Below are positions 1-7,482 of a stretch of DNA of 64,000 bases, in pieces (the first letter of the stretch is position 1; every line of letters starts with the position of its first letter). The stretch covers positions 1-64,000 of the forward strand of contig NZ_FCOF02000009.1 in assembly GCF_001544755.2 (NCBI RefSeq). Direction: 5' to 3'. Origin of the DNA: Caballeronia catudaia. Lineage in GTDB: Bacteria > Pseudomonadota > Gammaproteobacteria > Burkholderiales > Burkholderiaceae. The notes below the pieces were generated by a model. It worked only from the letters and a program-made list of their open reading frames with translations. It was not told where the DNA came from and searched no databases. Position numbers and translations under genes: made by a program.

Positions 1-706
1 CGCATCCTTCGCGATGCGGTACGCGACGGCCATCTCATTCCTGCTATTCACCGTGAGTGGCGGGGTAGTCGGCGGGTCGCCCGGCAATATGCGCCGCAAA
101 GCTGGCCGAAGCGGGAACCAGACCCGAAACCGACCGTCTACGGGTTCCACAACGGTAAGTATGTACCGCTTGACGCGGACGGGTCTTTTATTGAAGACAC
201 GCCATACGTCCCCGTTCGGGGCGCGGCCAAAGTTGCCGCAGCAGCGAAAGCGGGCGCACGTTCCGGCGGCGATGATAGCGAAAGCGGGCGCACGTTCCGG
301 CGGCGATGATAGCGAAAGCGGTTTTGACTGGCTCGGCGCGGCTGAAACGGTCGCCGGGGCCATGCTCAGCGGCGCGGGTTCGAGCGACGATGGCGGCGGC
401 AATTCAATGCTGAAGCGCTTTGGAGACAGTGACAGCGATAGCTTGCTTGGCGACGCGCAACCGTTTGAGTACGTGCCTGACGATATCGACGACGATATGC
501 AGACGGCGTGGTTGCCAAGTACCGACGGTCCTCCTAATAGCTGGCTGGAGAATCCTTCCGGGAAAAAGCAATGGCGATACTACGACGGAAACGGCGATGC
601 CGCTGTCGATATTGACTTCGGACATGATCACGGATTTGGCGCGCCGCATTCTCATAACTGGGAGAATGGTAAGCGCGACAAAGGAAACCCCGTCTCTATT
701 TTCTGA
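1..706 (+). pseudogene. 3' part of a polymorphic-toxin-like gene, frameshifted by a 34-bp tandem duplication
   Basis: Coding sequence enters the window in frame 1 and stays open to a TGA at 307-309. The downstream part continues in frame 2 to the stop at 704-706. A 34-bp unit present twice (243-276 and 277-310) causes the shift; removing one copy joins both parts into one reading frame. The C-terminal ~60 residues carry Asp/His-rich motifs (VDIDFGHDHGFG, then PHSHNW), the style of C-terminal modules of secreted polymorphic toxins. That class is inferred from motif style and from the small gene 5 bp downstream, not from a search. The N-terminal part lies outside the window. An ATG at 14 in frame 2 is an artefact: true coding there is frame 1. 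Either a decayed gene or a slippage-controlled switch. Confidence 0.6.
243..321. repeat. 34-bp tandem direct repeat, two copies plus 11 bp
   Basis: The unit AGCGAAAGCGGGCGCACGTT continues for 14 more bases and occurs at 243-276 and, without mismatch, at 277-310. A further 11 bases of the unit follow at 311-321. Because 34 is not a multiple of three, the second copy shifts the reading frame of the toxin-like gene around it. Perfect identity suggests a recent or unstable duplication. Confidence 0.95.
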
Positions 707-711
707 ATACT

Positions 712-1074
712 ATGGATAATCTAAAAGAGTACGTCTTCTTTCATGACTGGCAGATTGATTCGATTTCCGCAAGCGAAGAGAATCGATTGATTCTAAGTCT
801 TTGCTTCGACGGCAGACAAGCCGAAGTCACGTTCGAAGGTACTAGTCGTTGCGTAGTCGAACACTTTGGAATGTTGAATATCGTCTATGACATTACAATC
901 CTTCAGCCGGACGATTCTCAGTATAAACAGGCACTCTCCATCCTTACGAAATCAGATCGATTTTCTAAGATTCCCGGAGAGAAGATTGCGCTTGTTGCTG
1001 CCACTGCCGGAGCCGAGATCGTTGTTGAATTTAACGCGCTAGAAATCAAGGAAACAGTTCGGACGCGTGAGTAG
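712..1074 (+). CDS. putative immunity protein for the upstream toxin-like gene
   Basis: This is a 120-residue acidic soluble protein with no signal peptide, membrane segment or motif I recognise. It starts 5 bp after the stop of the toxin-like gene on the same strand, the arrangement expected of an immunity gene. Its sequence is clearly more AT-rich than the rest of the window, typical of horizontally acquired toxin-immunity cassettes. The function is inferred from position only. The reading frame is intact although the upstream toxin frame is broken, which fits continued selection for immunity or very recent loss of the toxin. Confidence 0.6.
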   Translation: MDNLKEYVFFHDWQIDSISASEENRLILSLCFDGRQAEVTFEGTSRCVVEHFGMLNIVYDITILQPDDSQYKQALSILTKSDRFSKIPGEKIALVAATAGAEIVVEFNALEIKETVRTRE

Positions 1075-1104
1075 GCAGCGTTGGGCGAAAAATTTTACGT
1101 TATT

Positions 1105-1170
1105 AAAATTGGGAGTATGGGGTTCTATCGTATGTTAAAAATTGGGAGTATGGGGTTCTATCCTATGTAT
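1105..1170. repeat. 33-bp imperfect tandem repeat, two copies
   Basis: Two copies (1105-1137 and 1138-1170) share the core ATTGGGAGTATGGGGTTCTA and differ by about three bases. They lie in the AT-rich spacer between the putative immunity gene and the tRNA-Ser region. No coding function is visible; they may mark the edge of the acquired cassette. Confidence 0.85.
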
Positions 1171-1254
1171 CGTTTCGCCAAGACATTCCGCGCCGATGGT
1201 CAGGATAGACGACCGTAGCCGCCGCCTGTTGATGGGCTATTTGATAGGCTTGAA

Positions 1255-1292
1255 AACAAAAAACCCGTAAGTCCTTGGATTTACGGGTTTTA
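1255..1292 (-). terminator. intrinsic terminator downstream of tRNA-Ser
   Basis: A perfect 10-bp stem (1261-1270 with 1281-1290, AAACCCGTAA/TTACGGGTTT) has a 10-base loop. On the minus strand it is followed by a T-rich run, placing it just after the 3' end of tRNA-Ser. Confidence 0.85.
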
Positions 1293-1302
1293 ATTGGTGT
1301 TT

Positions 1303-1392
1303 TGGCGGAGGCGGTGAGATTCGAACTCACGGAAGGATCGCTCCTTCGCCGGTTTTCAAGACCGGTGCCTTAAACCGCTCGGCCACACCTCC
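1303..1392 (-). tRNA. tRNA-Ser (UGA anticodon)
   Basis: The reverse complement begins GGAGGTGTGGCCGAGCGG, has anticodon loop CTTGAAA (anticodon TGA), a long serine-type variable arm and GTTCGAATCTC in the T arm. It ends GCCTCCG followed by an encoded CCA. Length is 90 nt with CCA, normal for class II tRNA-Ser. An acquired-looking toxin cassette lies on its 3' side. Confidence 0.95.
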
Positions 1393-1437
1393 AGCAAGGC
1401 GCGTATTGTAGCGCAAGTCATCGAGGCGGAGGAACGT

Positions 1438-2661
1438 TCACCCTTCGAGCGATTTCGTCGCTCTCAGCGCGGGAAACCACCGCATCCACAGCAGCGCGAC
1501 GGCGATCGTGCCGATTCCGCCGATCAGCACCGCCGGCACCGCGCCGAACAGCCCCGCCGTCATCCCCGATTCGAATTCGCCCAGCTGATTCGATGTCCCG
1601 ATGAACAGCGAATTGATCGCGCCGACGCGTCCGCGCATTTCATCGGGCGTCTGCAACTGCACGAGCGACGAGCGCACGACCACGCTGATCACATCCGATG
1701 CGCCCAGCGCCGCGAGCGCGAGCAAGGAAAACCCGATATCGCGCGACAGGCCGAACAGGATCGTCGCGATGCCGAACGCGATCACGCCGCCGAACAGCGC
1801 CGTGCCCGCGCGCTGACGCAGCGGGCGATGCGCGAGCCAGATCGACCCGGCGAGCGCACCCACTGCCGGCGCCGCGCGCAACACGCCAAGCCCCCACGGG
1901 CCGGTATGCAGAATGTCCCGCGCATACACCGGCAAAAGCGCCGTCGCGCCGCCGAGCAGCACGGCGAACAGATCGAGCGACAGCGCGCCGAGAATCACCG
2001 GCTTGCTCCTGATGAACCCGATGCCGGAGAACAGCGCTTCGAACGACAAGGGCGCGCGCATGCGCACGGCTGCGTCGATCCTGATCGCGGCCACCGCGAA
2101 AGCCGCGCCAAGAAACGCGATCGTCACCGCGCCGTACACGGTCAGTGCGCCGAGGCCGTACAGCAGGCCGCCCATCGCGGGACCGAGGATCATCGCGGTC
2201 TGATTGGCGGAAGTCGACCACGCCGTCGCCTGCTGCAATTGAGAGCGTGCGACGAGATTCGGCAGCAACGCCGCCATCGACGGCGATTCGAACGCGCGCG
2301 CGGCGCCGGTGATCATCGCGATCGCGTAAATCGGGGCGACGGTTTCCCAGCCATGCCACGCGCCCAGACACAGCGCGAGCGCGCCAACGCCTTCTATCGC
2401 CTGACAGACATATGCGATCGTGCGCCTGTCGTATCGATCCGCGACGTGCCCGACGACGAGCGTCAGCACGAACATCGGCAGAAACTGTGCGAGCCCCACG
2501 AAGCCGAGCGCGTAGGCGCTGTGTGTGATCGAATACACCTGCCATCCGATCGCGACCGACATCATCTGAAACGCCACCGACGACATCACCCGCGCGGTCC
2601 AGAAAAGCGCGAACGGGCGATGCCGCATCACCGAGCCAGGCGTCATCGTCGGTGCGCTCAA
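1438..2661 (-). CDS. MFS transporter, MFS_3/EntS-like
   Basis: This 407-residue inner-membrane protein has about 12 hydrophobic segments and a motif-A sequence GHVADRYDRR at residues 71-80 between TM2 and TM3. It belongs to the MFS_3 type that includes the enterobactin exporter EntS, so it is probably a proton-driven exporter of small molecules; the substrate is unknown. It is the last gene of rph-rdgB-hemW-MFS and overlaps the hemW stop. The start given is a TTG preceded by GAAGGA at good spacing; an ATG five codons further in is the alternative. The coupling to hemW suggests co-expression, not necessarily a role in heme. Confidence 0.85.
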   Translation of the reverse strand: MSAPTMTPGSVMRHRPFALFWTARVMSSVAFQMMSVAIGWQVYSITHSAYALGFVGLAQFLPMFVLTLVVGHVADRYDRRTIAYVCQAIEGVGALALCLGAWHGWETVAPIYAIAMITGAARAFESPSMAALLPNLVARSQLQQATAWSTSANQTAMILGPAMGGLLYGLGALTVYGAVTIAFLGAAFAVAAIRIDAAVRMRAPLSFEALFSGIGFIRSKPVILGALSLDLFAVLLGGATALLPVYARDILHTGPWGLGVLRAAPAVGALAGSIWLAHRPLRQRAGTALFGGVIAFGIATILFGLSRDIGFSLLALAALGASDVISVVVRSSLVQLQTPDEMRGRVGAINSLFIGTSNQLGEFESGMTAGLFGAVPAVLIGGIGTIAVALLWMRWFPALRATKSLEG

Positions 2662-3893
2662 TGCTTCGAGTCCTTCAAGAACAGCTCCTGTAGATCGTTG
2701 AGAAAGCGCTGGCCGAGCTCGGTCGGCGCGATGCGCTCGATGGTGCGCGTAATCAGTCCGCGCTTCTCCGCTTGCGCCAGCGCGGGCTCGATCGCCGACA
2801 GCGCGAGACCCGTGCGCTCGACGAACGAATGCACCGGAAAGCCTTCGACGAGCCGCAGCGTGTTCAGCATGAATTCGAACGGCAGATCGCGCGGGCCGAC
2901 TTCGCGCTCTTCCTGAATCGGGCTTTCCTTTGGCGAAAGCGCGTGATCCATGTAGCTCGCCGGATGCTTGAAGCGCGCCTGGCGCAGAATCTTCGACGGA
3001 AACGACAGCTTCGTATGCGCGCCCGCGCCGATGCCGAGGTAATCGCCAAAACGCCAGTAGTTCAGGTTGTGCCGGCTCTGCCGGTGCGGCTTCGCATACG
3101 CCGACACTTCATAACGCTCGTAGCCCGCCGCACGCGTGCGTTCGTGGATCCAGTCCTGCATGTCGGCGGAAGCGTCGTCGTCGGGCAGGGCGGGCGGATA
3201 CTTCGCGAAGACCGTGTTCGGCTCCATCGTCAGGTGATACAGCGACAGGTGCGGCGGCGCGAAGGAAATGGCGGTTTCGATATCGTGCCGGCACTCGTCG
3301 AGCGATTGCTGCGGCAACGCGAACATCAGATCGAGATTGAAGTTGTCGAAGTGCTTCGCCGCGATCTCGACGGCCTTACGCGCCTGCTCCGCATCGTGAA
3401 TGCGGCCGAGCGCCTTCAGATGCGCTTCGTTGAAGCTCTGAATGCCGATCGACAAACGGTTCACGCCGCTCGCGCGAAACGACGCGAACTTCGCGGCTTC
3501 GAACGTGCCGGGATTGGCTTCGAGCGTGATTTCGGCGTCGGCGTCGAGGGGCAGCAGCGCGCGTGCATCCGAAAGCAGGCGATCGAGGCCCTTCGCGGAA
3601 AGCAGCGAAGGCGTGCCGCCGCCGATGAAAATCGTATGCACCTGCCGTCCCCACACGAGCGGCAACGCGCTTTCGAGATCGGCGCGCAACGCATCGAGAT
3701 AACGTTCTTCGGGGAACGTGTCGTCCTTCCATTCGTGCGAATTGAAGTCGCAATAAGGACACTTGCGCACGCACCACGGAAAGTGCACGTACAGCGAGAG
3801 CGGCGGCAGCGATGTCAGCCGGATGCTGCCCGGCGATGTGAACGCCTGCACGACGTTGATGGCGCGTCTGGTTGTGTTGGGTCCGGCGCTCAC
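2658..3893 (-). CDS. hemW: heme chaperone / radical SAM protein HemW
   Basis: This is a 411-residue radical SAM protein of the HemN/HemW superfamily. The iron-sulfur motif is C41xxxC45xxC48 followed by Asp-Phe (CVRKCPYCDF). It lacks the extra cysteine of true coproporphyrinogen dehydrogenase HemN (CxxxCxxCxC), which marks it as HemW, a heme-binding protein thought to deliver heme to respiratory enzymes. A genuine hemN is present at 43742-45124. The GTG start at 3893 overlaps the rdgB stop by 4 bp (GTGA). The rph-rdgB-hemW order is common in Burkholderia relatives. Confidence 0.93.
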   Translation of the reverse strand: MSAGPNTTRRAINVVQAFTSPGSIRLTSLPPLSLYVHFPWCVRKCPYCDFNSHEWKDDTFPEERYLDALRADLESALPLVWGRQVHTIFIGGGTPSLLSAKGLDRLLSDARALLPLDADAEITLEANPGTFEAAKFASFRASGVNRLSIGIQSFNEAHLKALGRIHDAEQARKAVEIAAKHFDNFNLDLMFALPQQSLDECRHDIETAISFAPPHLSLYHLTMEPNTVFAKYPPALPDDDASADMQDWIHERTRAAGYERYEVSAYAKPHRQSRHNLNYWRFGDYLGIGAGAHTKLSFPSKILRQARFKHPASYMDHALSPKESPIQEEREVGPRDLPFEFMLNTLRLVEGFPVHSFVERTGLALSAIEPALAQAEKRGLITRTIERIAPTELGQRFLNDLQELFLKDSKH

Positions 3894-4507
3894 GCCAATT
3901 CCTTCAGTCGTTGCAGCAGATCACGCAGCGCGAGCGCGCGATGACTCAGCGCGTTCTTGCGCGCGGGATCGAGTTCCGCGGCAGTTGCGTTGAGCGTCGG
4001 CAGGAAGAAGTGCGTGTCGTAGCCGAAGCCGTTCGCGCCGCGCGGCGCATCGATCACTTCGCCGTGCCAGCGGCCTTCCGCGATGAGCGGCTCGGGATCG
4101 TCGGCGTGACGCACGAGGACGAGCACGCAGAAGTAGTACGCACGGCGATCGGTTTCATCGGCGAGATCGGCGACGAGCTTTGCGTTGTTCGCGGCATCGC
4201 TCTTCGCTTCGCCGTTCATCGACGCATAGCGCGCCGAATACACGCCCGGCGCGCCGTTCAACGCGCGCACGCACAGGCCGGAATCGTCGGCGAGCGCGGG
4301 CAGGCCGGTGAGCGTCGACGCGTGCCGCGCCTTCGCCAGCGCATTCTCGACGAAGGTCGCGTGCGGCTCGGGCGCTTCGGGCACGCCGAGTTCGCCCTGC
4401 GCGATCAGTTCGATGCCCGCCGCATCCAGCAGCGACGCGAACTCGCGCAGCTTGCCCGCATTGTTCGACGCAAGGACCACGCGGCCCAGGCCATTGACAT
4501 CAGACAC
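3890..4507 (-). CDS. rdgB: dITP/XTP pyrophosphatase (RdgB/HAM1 family)
   Basis: The 205-residue cytosolic enzyme hydrolyses non-canonical nucleoside triphosphates (dITP, ITP, XTP) to monophosphates and pyrophosphate, keeping deaminated purines out of DNA and RNA. The family signature [12 protein letters not shown] lies near the N-terminus and [10 protein letters not shown] in the middle. Length is normal. Translation starts at GTG 4507, overlapping the end of rph by 8 bp; no in-frame ATG is available nearby. It is the second gene of the rph-rdgB-hemW-MFS operon. Confidence 0.95.
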   Translation of the reverse strand: MSDVNGLGRVVLASNNAGKLREFASLLDAAGIELIAQGELGVPEAPEPHATFVENALAKARHASTLTGLPALADDSGLCVRALNGAPGVYSARYASMNGEAKSDAANNAKLVADLADETDRRAYYFCVLVLVRHADDPEPLIAEGRWHGEVIDAPRGANGFGYDTHFFLPTLNATAAELDPARKNALSHRALALRDLLQRLKELA

Positions 4508-5258
4508 CTTGAATCCCCAATGCTTCCTTCTGTTTCAGGATCAGCGCCTTGATGCCGCTGTCCGCCAGCGCGATCAGCTCGTTCATCTCGTCGCGCGTGA
4601 ACGGCGCGCCTTCCGCCGTGCCCTGCACTTCGACGAAACCGCCCGCGCCCGTCATCACGACGTTCATGTCGGTGTCGCATTGCGAGTCTTCGTCGTAGTC
4701 GAGATCGAGCACCGGCGCGCCCTCGAAGACGCCGACCGAAATCGCCGCAACGAACTCCTTCACCGGCGTCTTCGCGATCTTGCCCGCGGCGAGCAGCTTG
4801 CTTACCGCATCGTGGGCCGCGACGAACGCGCCCGTGATGCTCGCCGTGCGCGTGCCGCCATCGGCCTGAATGACGTCGCAATCGATGTGCAGCGTGCGCG
4901 CACCGAGCGCGTTGAGATCGAACACCGAGCGCAGCGCACGGCCGATCAGCCGCTGAATCTCTTGCGTGCGGCCCGTCTGCTTGCCGCGCGCGGCTTCGCG
5001 GTCGCTGCGCGTATGCGTCGCGCGCGGCAGCATGCCGTATTCGGCGGTGAGCCAGCCTTGCTCGCGTCCGCGCAGAAACTCCGGCACGCGCTCGGCGATG
5101 CTCGCCGTGCAGATCACCTTGGTATCGCCGAATTCGACGAGCACCGAGCCTTCCGCGTGCTTCGTGTAATTGCGCGTGATGCGCACGTCGCGCAACTGAT
5201 TCGCGCGGCGGCCGCTCGGGCGCGGGGGAGAAGGCTTGAGCAGGGGAGAGTCGGTCAT
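4500..5258 (-). CDS. rph: ribonuclease PH
   Basis: This phosphate-dependent 3'-5' exoribonuclease trims tRNA precursors. With the start at 5258 it has 252 residues, the usual family size, and begins MTDSPLL followed by the conserved [13 protein letters not shown]. An upstream in-frame ATG at 5333 would add 25 residues unlike the family and is rejected. Strong family blocks include [12 protein letters not shown], the Arg-rich [20 protein letters not shown] phosphate-binding region, and [19 protein letters not shown]. It is the first gene of its minus-strand operon and is divergent from yicC. Confidence 0.95.
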   Translation of the reverse strand: MTDSPLLKPSPPRPSGRRANQLRDVRITRNYTKHAEGSVLVEFGDTKVICTASIAERVPEFLRGREQGWLTAEYGMLPRATHTRSDREAARGKQTGRTQEIQRLIGRALRSVFDLNALGARTLHIDCDVIQADGGTRTASITGAFVAAHDAVSKLLAAGKIAKTPVKEFVAAISVGVFEGAPVLDLDYDEDSQCDTDMNVVMTGAGGFVEVQGTAEGAPFTRDEMNELIALADSGIKALILKQKEALGIQGV

Positions 5259-5509
5259 GGATGGTGTTCGAGAGAGTTGGACGGGAAATTCCCGGCGTTT
5301 TTTATCGTCATTCACGGACGATTTTATCGTCATTCACCGGCAGGCGTCGGTCGCGCACATGCCGTGCGGGCGGGCTCCGTGACAAAAATGGGATAATGCG
5401 GATTCCTCGCCCGGCAGCCAAACACGTGCCATCCCCAAAGCACCTTCGAGAGCGCCGGGCGTTTCGTTGAATCGGCCTTCGCAAGGAAGGTCACATCGCG
5501 AGACGTACC

Positions 5510-6454
5510 ATGATCTACAGCATGACAGGCTATGCCAGCGCGACGCGCGAAGTCGTCGCGGATGGCGCGGGACCCAATGGCGCGGGCGGTTCGGGCGTCG
5601 GTGTATCGGTGGAATTGCGCACGGTGAATTCGCGCTTTCTCGATCTGAACTTCCGCATGCCCGAAGACGTGCGCGCAACCGAGCCGCAATTGCGCGAAAT
5701 GCTGATGAACAAGCTCTCGCGCGGCAAGGTCGATATCCGCATCAACCTGAATCGCGTGGAGCAGTCGGCAAACGCGGGCGCGCTGAACCGCGAAGCGCTC
5801 TCGCAACTCGCGACGCTCGAGCGCGCCGTGCTCGACGTCTTCCCCGACGCCGAGCGCATGCGCACCGGCGAAATCCTGCGCTGGCCCGGCGTGCTCGCGG
5901 AAAGCGCGGTATCGCAGGAAACGCTGCGCGAAGCGGTGCTCGCGTGCGGCAAGCAGGCCATCGCGGATCTCATCGAAGTGCGCGCGCGCGAAGGCGCGGC
6001 GCTCGGCAACGTGCTCATCAGCAACGTGACGGAGATGGAAGCGATTGTCGCGCGCATCACGCCGCTCGTGCCCGAACTGATCGCGAAGCATCAGCAGAAA
6101 ATCGTCGAGCGCTTGCAGGATGCGCTGGGCATCGCGACGGCCGAAGGCGCAACGCCGACGAGCGCGCCGCGCGAGGAAATCGCCGAGCGCATCCGTCAGG
6201 AAGTGACGATGTACGGCATTCGCATCGACATCGCCGAGGAATTGCAGCGCCTCACCGCGCATCTGAACGAAACGCGCCACGTGCTGCAAAAGGGCGGCAA
6301 GGTCGGCAAGCGCCTCGACTTCATGATGCAGGAGCTGAACCGCGAAGCGAACACGCTCGGCTCGAAGGCGGCCGCCAAGGAACTCGCCGATGCATCGATG
6401 ACGCTCAAACTGCTCATCGAACAGATGCGCGAGCAAGCACAGAATCTGGAGTAA
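5510..6454 (+). CDS. yicC: YicC family endoribonuclease-like protein
   Basis: The 314-residue protein begins MIYSMTGYA, the hallmark of YicC. It has the N-terminal YicC domain with the ELRTVNSRFLD block and the C-terminal DUF1732 domain with HLNETRHVL and GKRLDFMMQELNREANTLGSK-type sequence. E. coli YicC is an RNase implicated in sRNA turnover. It sits 9 bp upstream of gmk and begins the plus-strand run yicC-gmk-rpoZ-spoT. A slightly long internal segment (a Gly/Ala-rich loop near residue 20 and EGATPTSAPREE near 210) is typical of Burkholderia versions. Confidence 0.92.
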   Translation: MIYSMTGYASATREVVADGAGPNGAGGSGVGVSVELRTVNSRFLDLNFRMPEDVRATEPQLREMLMNKLSRGKVDIRINLNRVEQSANAGALNREALSQLATLERAVLDVFPDAERMRTGEILRWPGVLAESAVSQETLREAVLACGKQAIADLIEVRAREGAALGNVLISNVTEMEAIVARITPLVPELIAKHQQKIVERLQDALGIATAEGATPTSAPREEIAERIRQEVTMYGIRIDIAEELQRLTAHLNETRHVLQKGGKVGKRLDFMMQELNREANTLGSKAAAKELADASMTLKLLIEQMREQAQNLE

Positions 6455-6463
6455 CGCAACATC

Positions 6464-7138
6464 ATGCCGAACACTTCGCACCGCTCGCATAGCCACTACA
6501 CGGGCATCTATCCCGGCAACCTGTTCATGGTCGTCGCGCCTTCGGGCGCGGGCAAGTCCACGCTCGTTAACGCGCTGCTCGCCGAGGACAAGGACATTCT
6601 GCTCTCGGTTTCGTACACCACCCGCGAAGCGCGGACGAAGGAAACCAACGGCGTGCAGTATCACTTCGTGTCCGTCGATGAATTCATGGAGCGGCGCGAA
6701 AAGGGCGAGTTTCTGGAGTCGGCCGAAGTGCACGGCAACTACTACGCCACGTCGAAGCTCTGGATCGCTGACCAGATGAAGCAGGGCCACGACGTGCTGC
6801 TCGAAATCGACTGGCAGGGCGCGCAGCAGGTCAAGAAGCAGTTCCGCAACGCGGTGGAGATTTTCATCCTGCCGCCGTCGCTCGATGCGCTCGAAGACCG
6901 CCTCAAGAAACGTGGCCAGGATTCCGAAAAAGTGATCGTGCGGCGCTTGCTGGCGGCCGGCAGCGAGATGGCCCATGCATCGGAGGCGGAGTATGTCGTG
7001 ATCAACGAAAACTTCGATCGCGCGCTCAACGAACTACGTTGTCTCGTGGCCGCGACGCGCCTGCGCTTCACGTCGCAATACGCCCGCAATACACAGCTTT
7101 TCGTGGACCTCGGCATTCATTCGGCGCCGCAATCCTGA
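6464..7138 (+). CDS. gmk: guanylate kinase
   Basis: This 224-residue enzyme phosphorylates GMP to GDP with ATP. The P-loop APSGAGKS occupies residues 25-32 and is followed by the GMP-binding SYTTREAR and the [11 protein letters not shown] block. An ~20-residue N-terminal extension rich in Ser and His precedes the catalytic core, as is usual in Burkholderia homologues. The product feeds GTP and, through the SpoT-type enzyme two genes downstream, the (p)ppGpp pool. The start at 6464 follows the yicC stop by 9 bp with no strong ribosome-binding site, suggesting translational coupling. Confidence 0.95.
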   Translation: MPNTSHRSHSHYTGIYPGNLFMVVAPSGAGKSTLVNALLAEDKDILLSVSYTTREARTKETNGVQYHFVSVDEFMERREKGEFLESAEVHGNYYATSKLWIADQMKQGHDVLLEIDWQGAQQVKKQFRNAVEIFILPPSLDALEDRLKKRGQDSEKVIVRRLLAAGSEMAHASEAEYVVINENFDRALNELRCLVAATRLRFTSQYARNTQLFVDLGIHSAPQS

Positions 7139-7207
7139 CGCATTGCCGTGGCCGGGTGATCCGGTCACATAAGGTAGAATAAAACCCATATCGAGAAGGA
7201 ACTAAAC

Positions 7208-7411
7208 ATGGCCCGCATCACCGTCGAAGATTGCCTGAAACAAATCCCGAATCGCTTCGAGCTCGCGCTCGCGGCGACGTATCGTGCGCGCCAGCTCGCG
7301 CAAGGCCACACGCCGAAAATCGAAAGCCGCGACAAGCCGACCGTCGTCGCGCTGCGCGAGATCGCGGCGGGCCAGGTTGGTATCGAAATGTTGAAGAAGG
7401 TGCCCGTCTAA
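7208..7411 (+). CDS. rpoZ: RNA polymerase omega subunit
   Basis: The 67-residue protein begins [20 protein letters not shown], the standard omega N-terminus, with the conserved [12 protein letters not shown] helix. Omega binds the beta' subunit, assists RNA polymerase assembly and forms part of one ppGpp site. The gene is preceded by GAGAAGGA at good spacing and lies directly upstream of spoT, the classic proteobacterial rpoZ-spoT arrangement. Confidence 0.97.
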   Translation: MARITVEDCLKQIPNRFELALAATYRARQLAQGHTPKIESRDKPTVVALREIAAGQVGIEMLKKVPV

Positions 7412-7482
7412 GGGCTTCGGCAACACCGGTTTCAGTTTTTGCAACCGACGACACCACGCGTCACGTCACCACGGAGGCCAGG

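Noticed and set aside
2658..3893. Second hemN copy as a duplication
   Set aside because: The Cys pattern shows this is HemW, a distinct family; having both is normal.
7231..7482. Earlier in-frame ATG for spoT
   Set aside because: It overlaps most of rpoZ, gives Arg/Ala-rich shadow sequence, and the ATG at 7483 has CGGAGG upstream.
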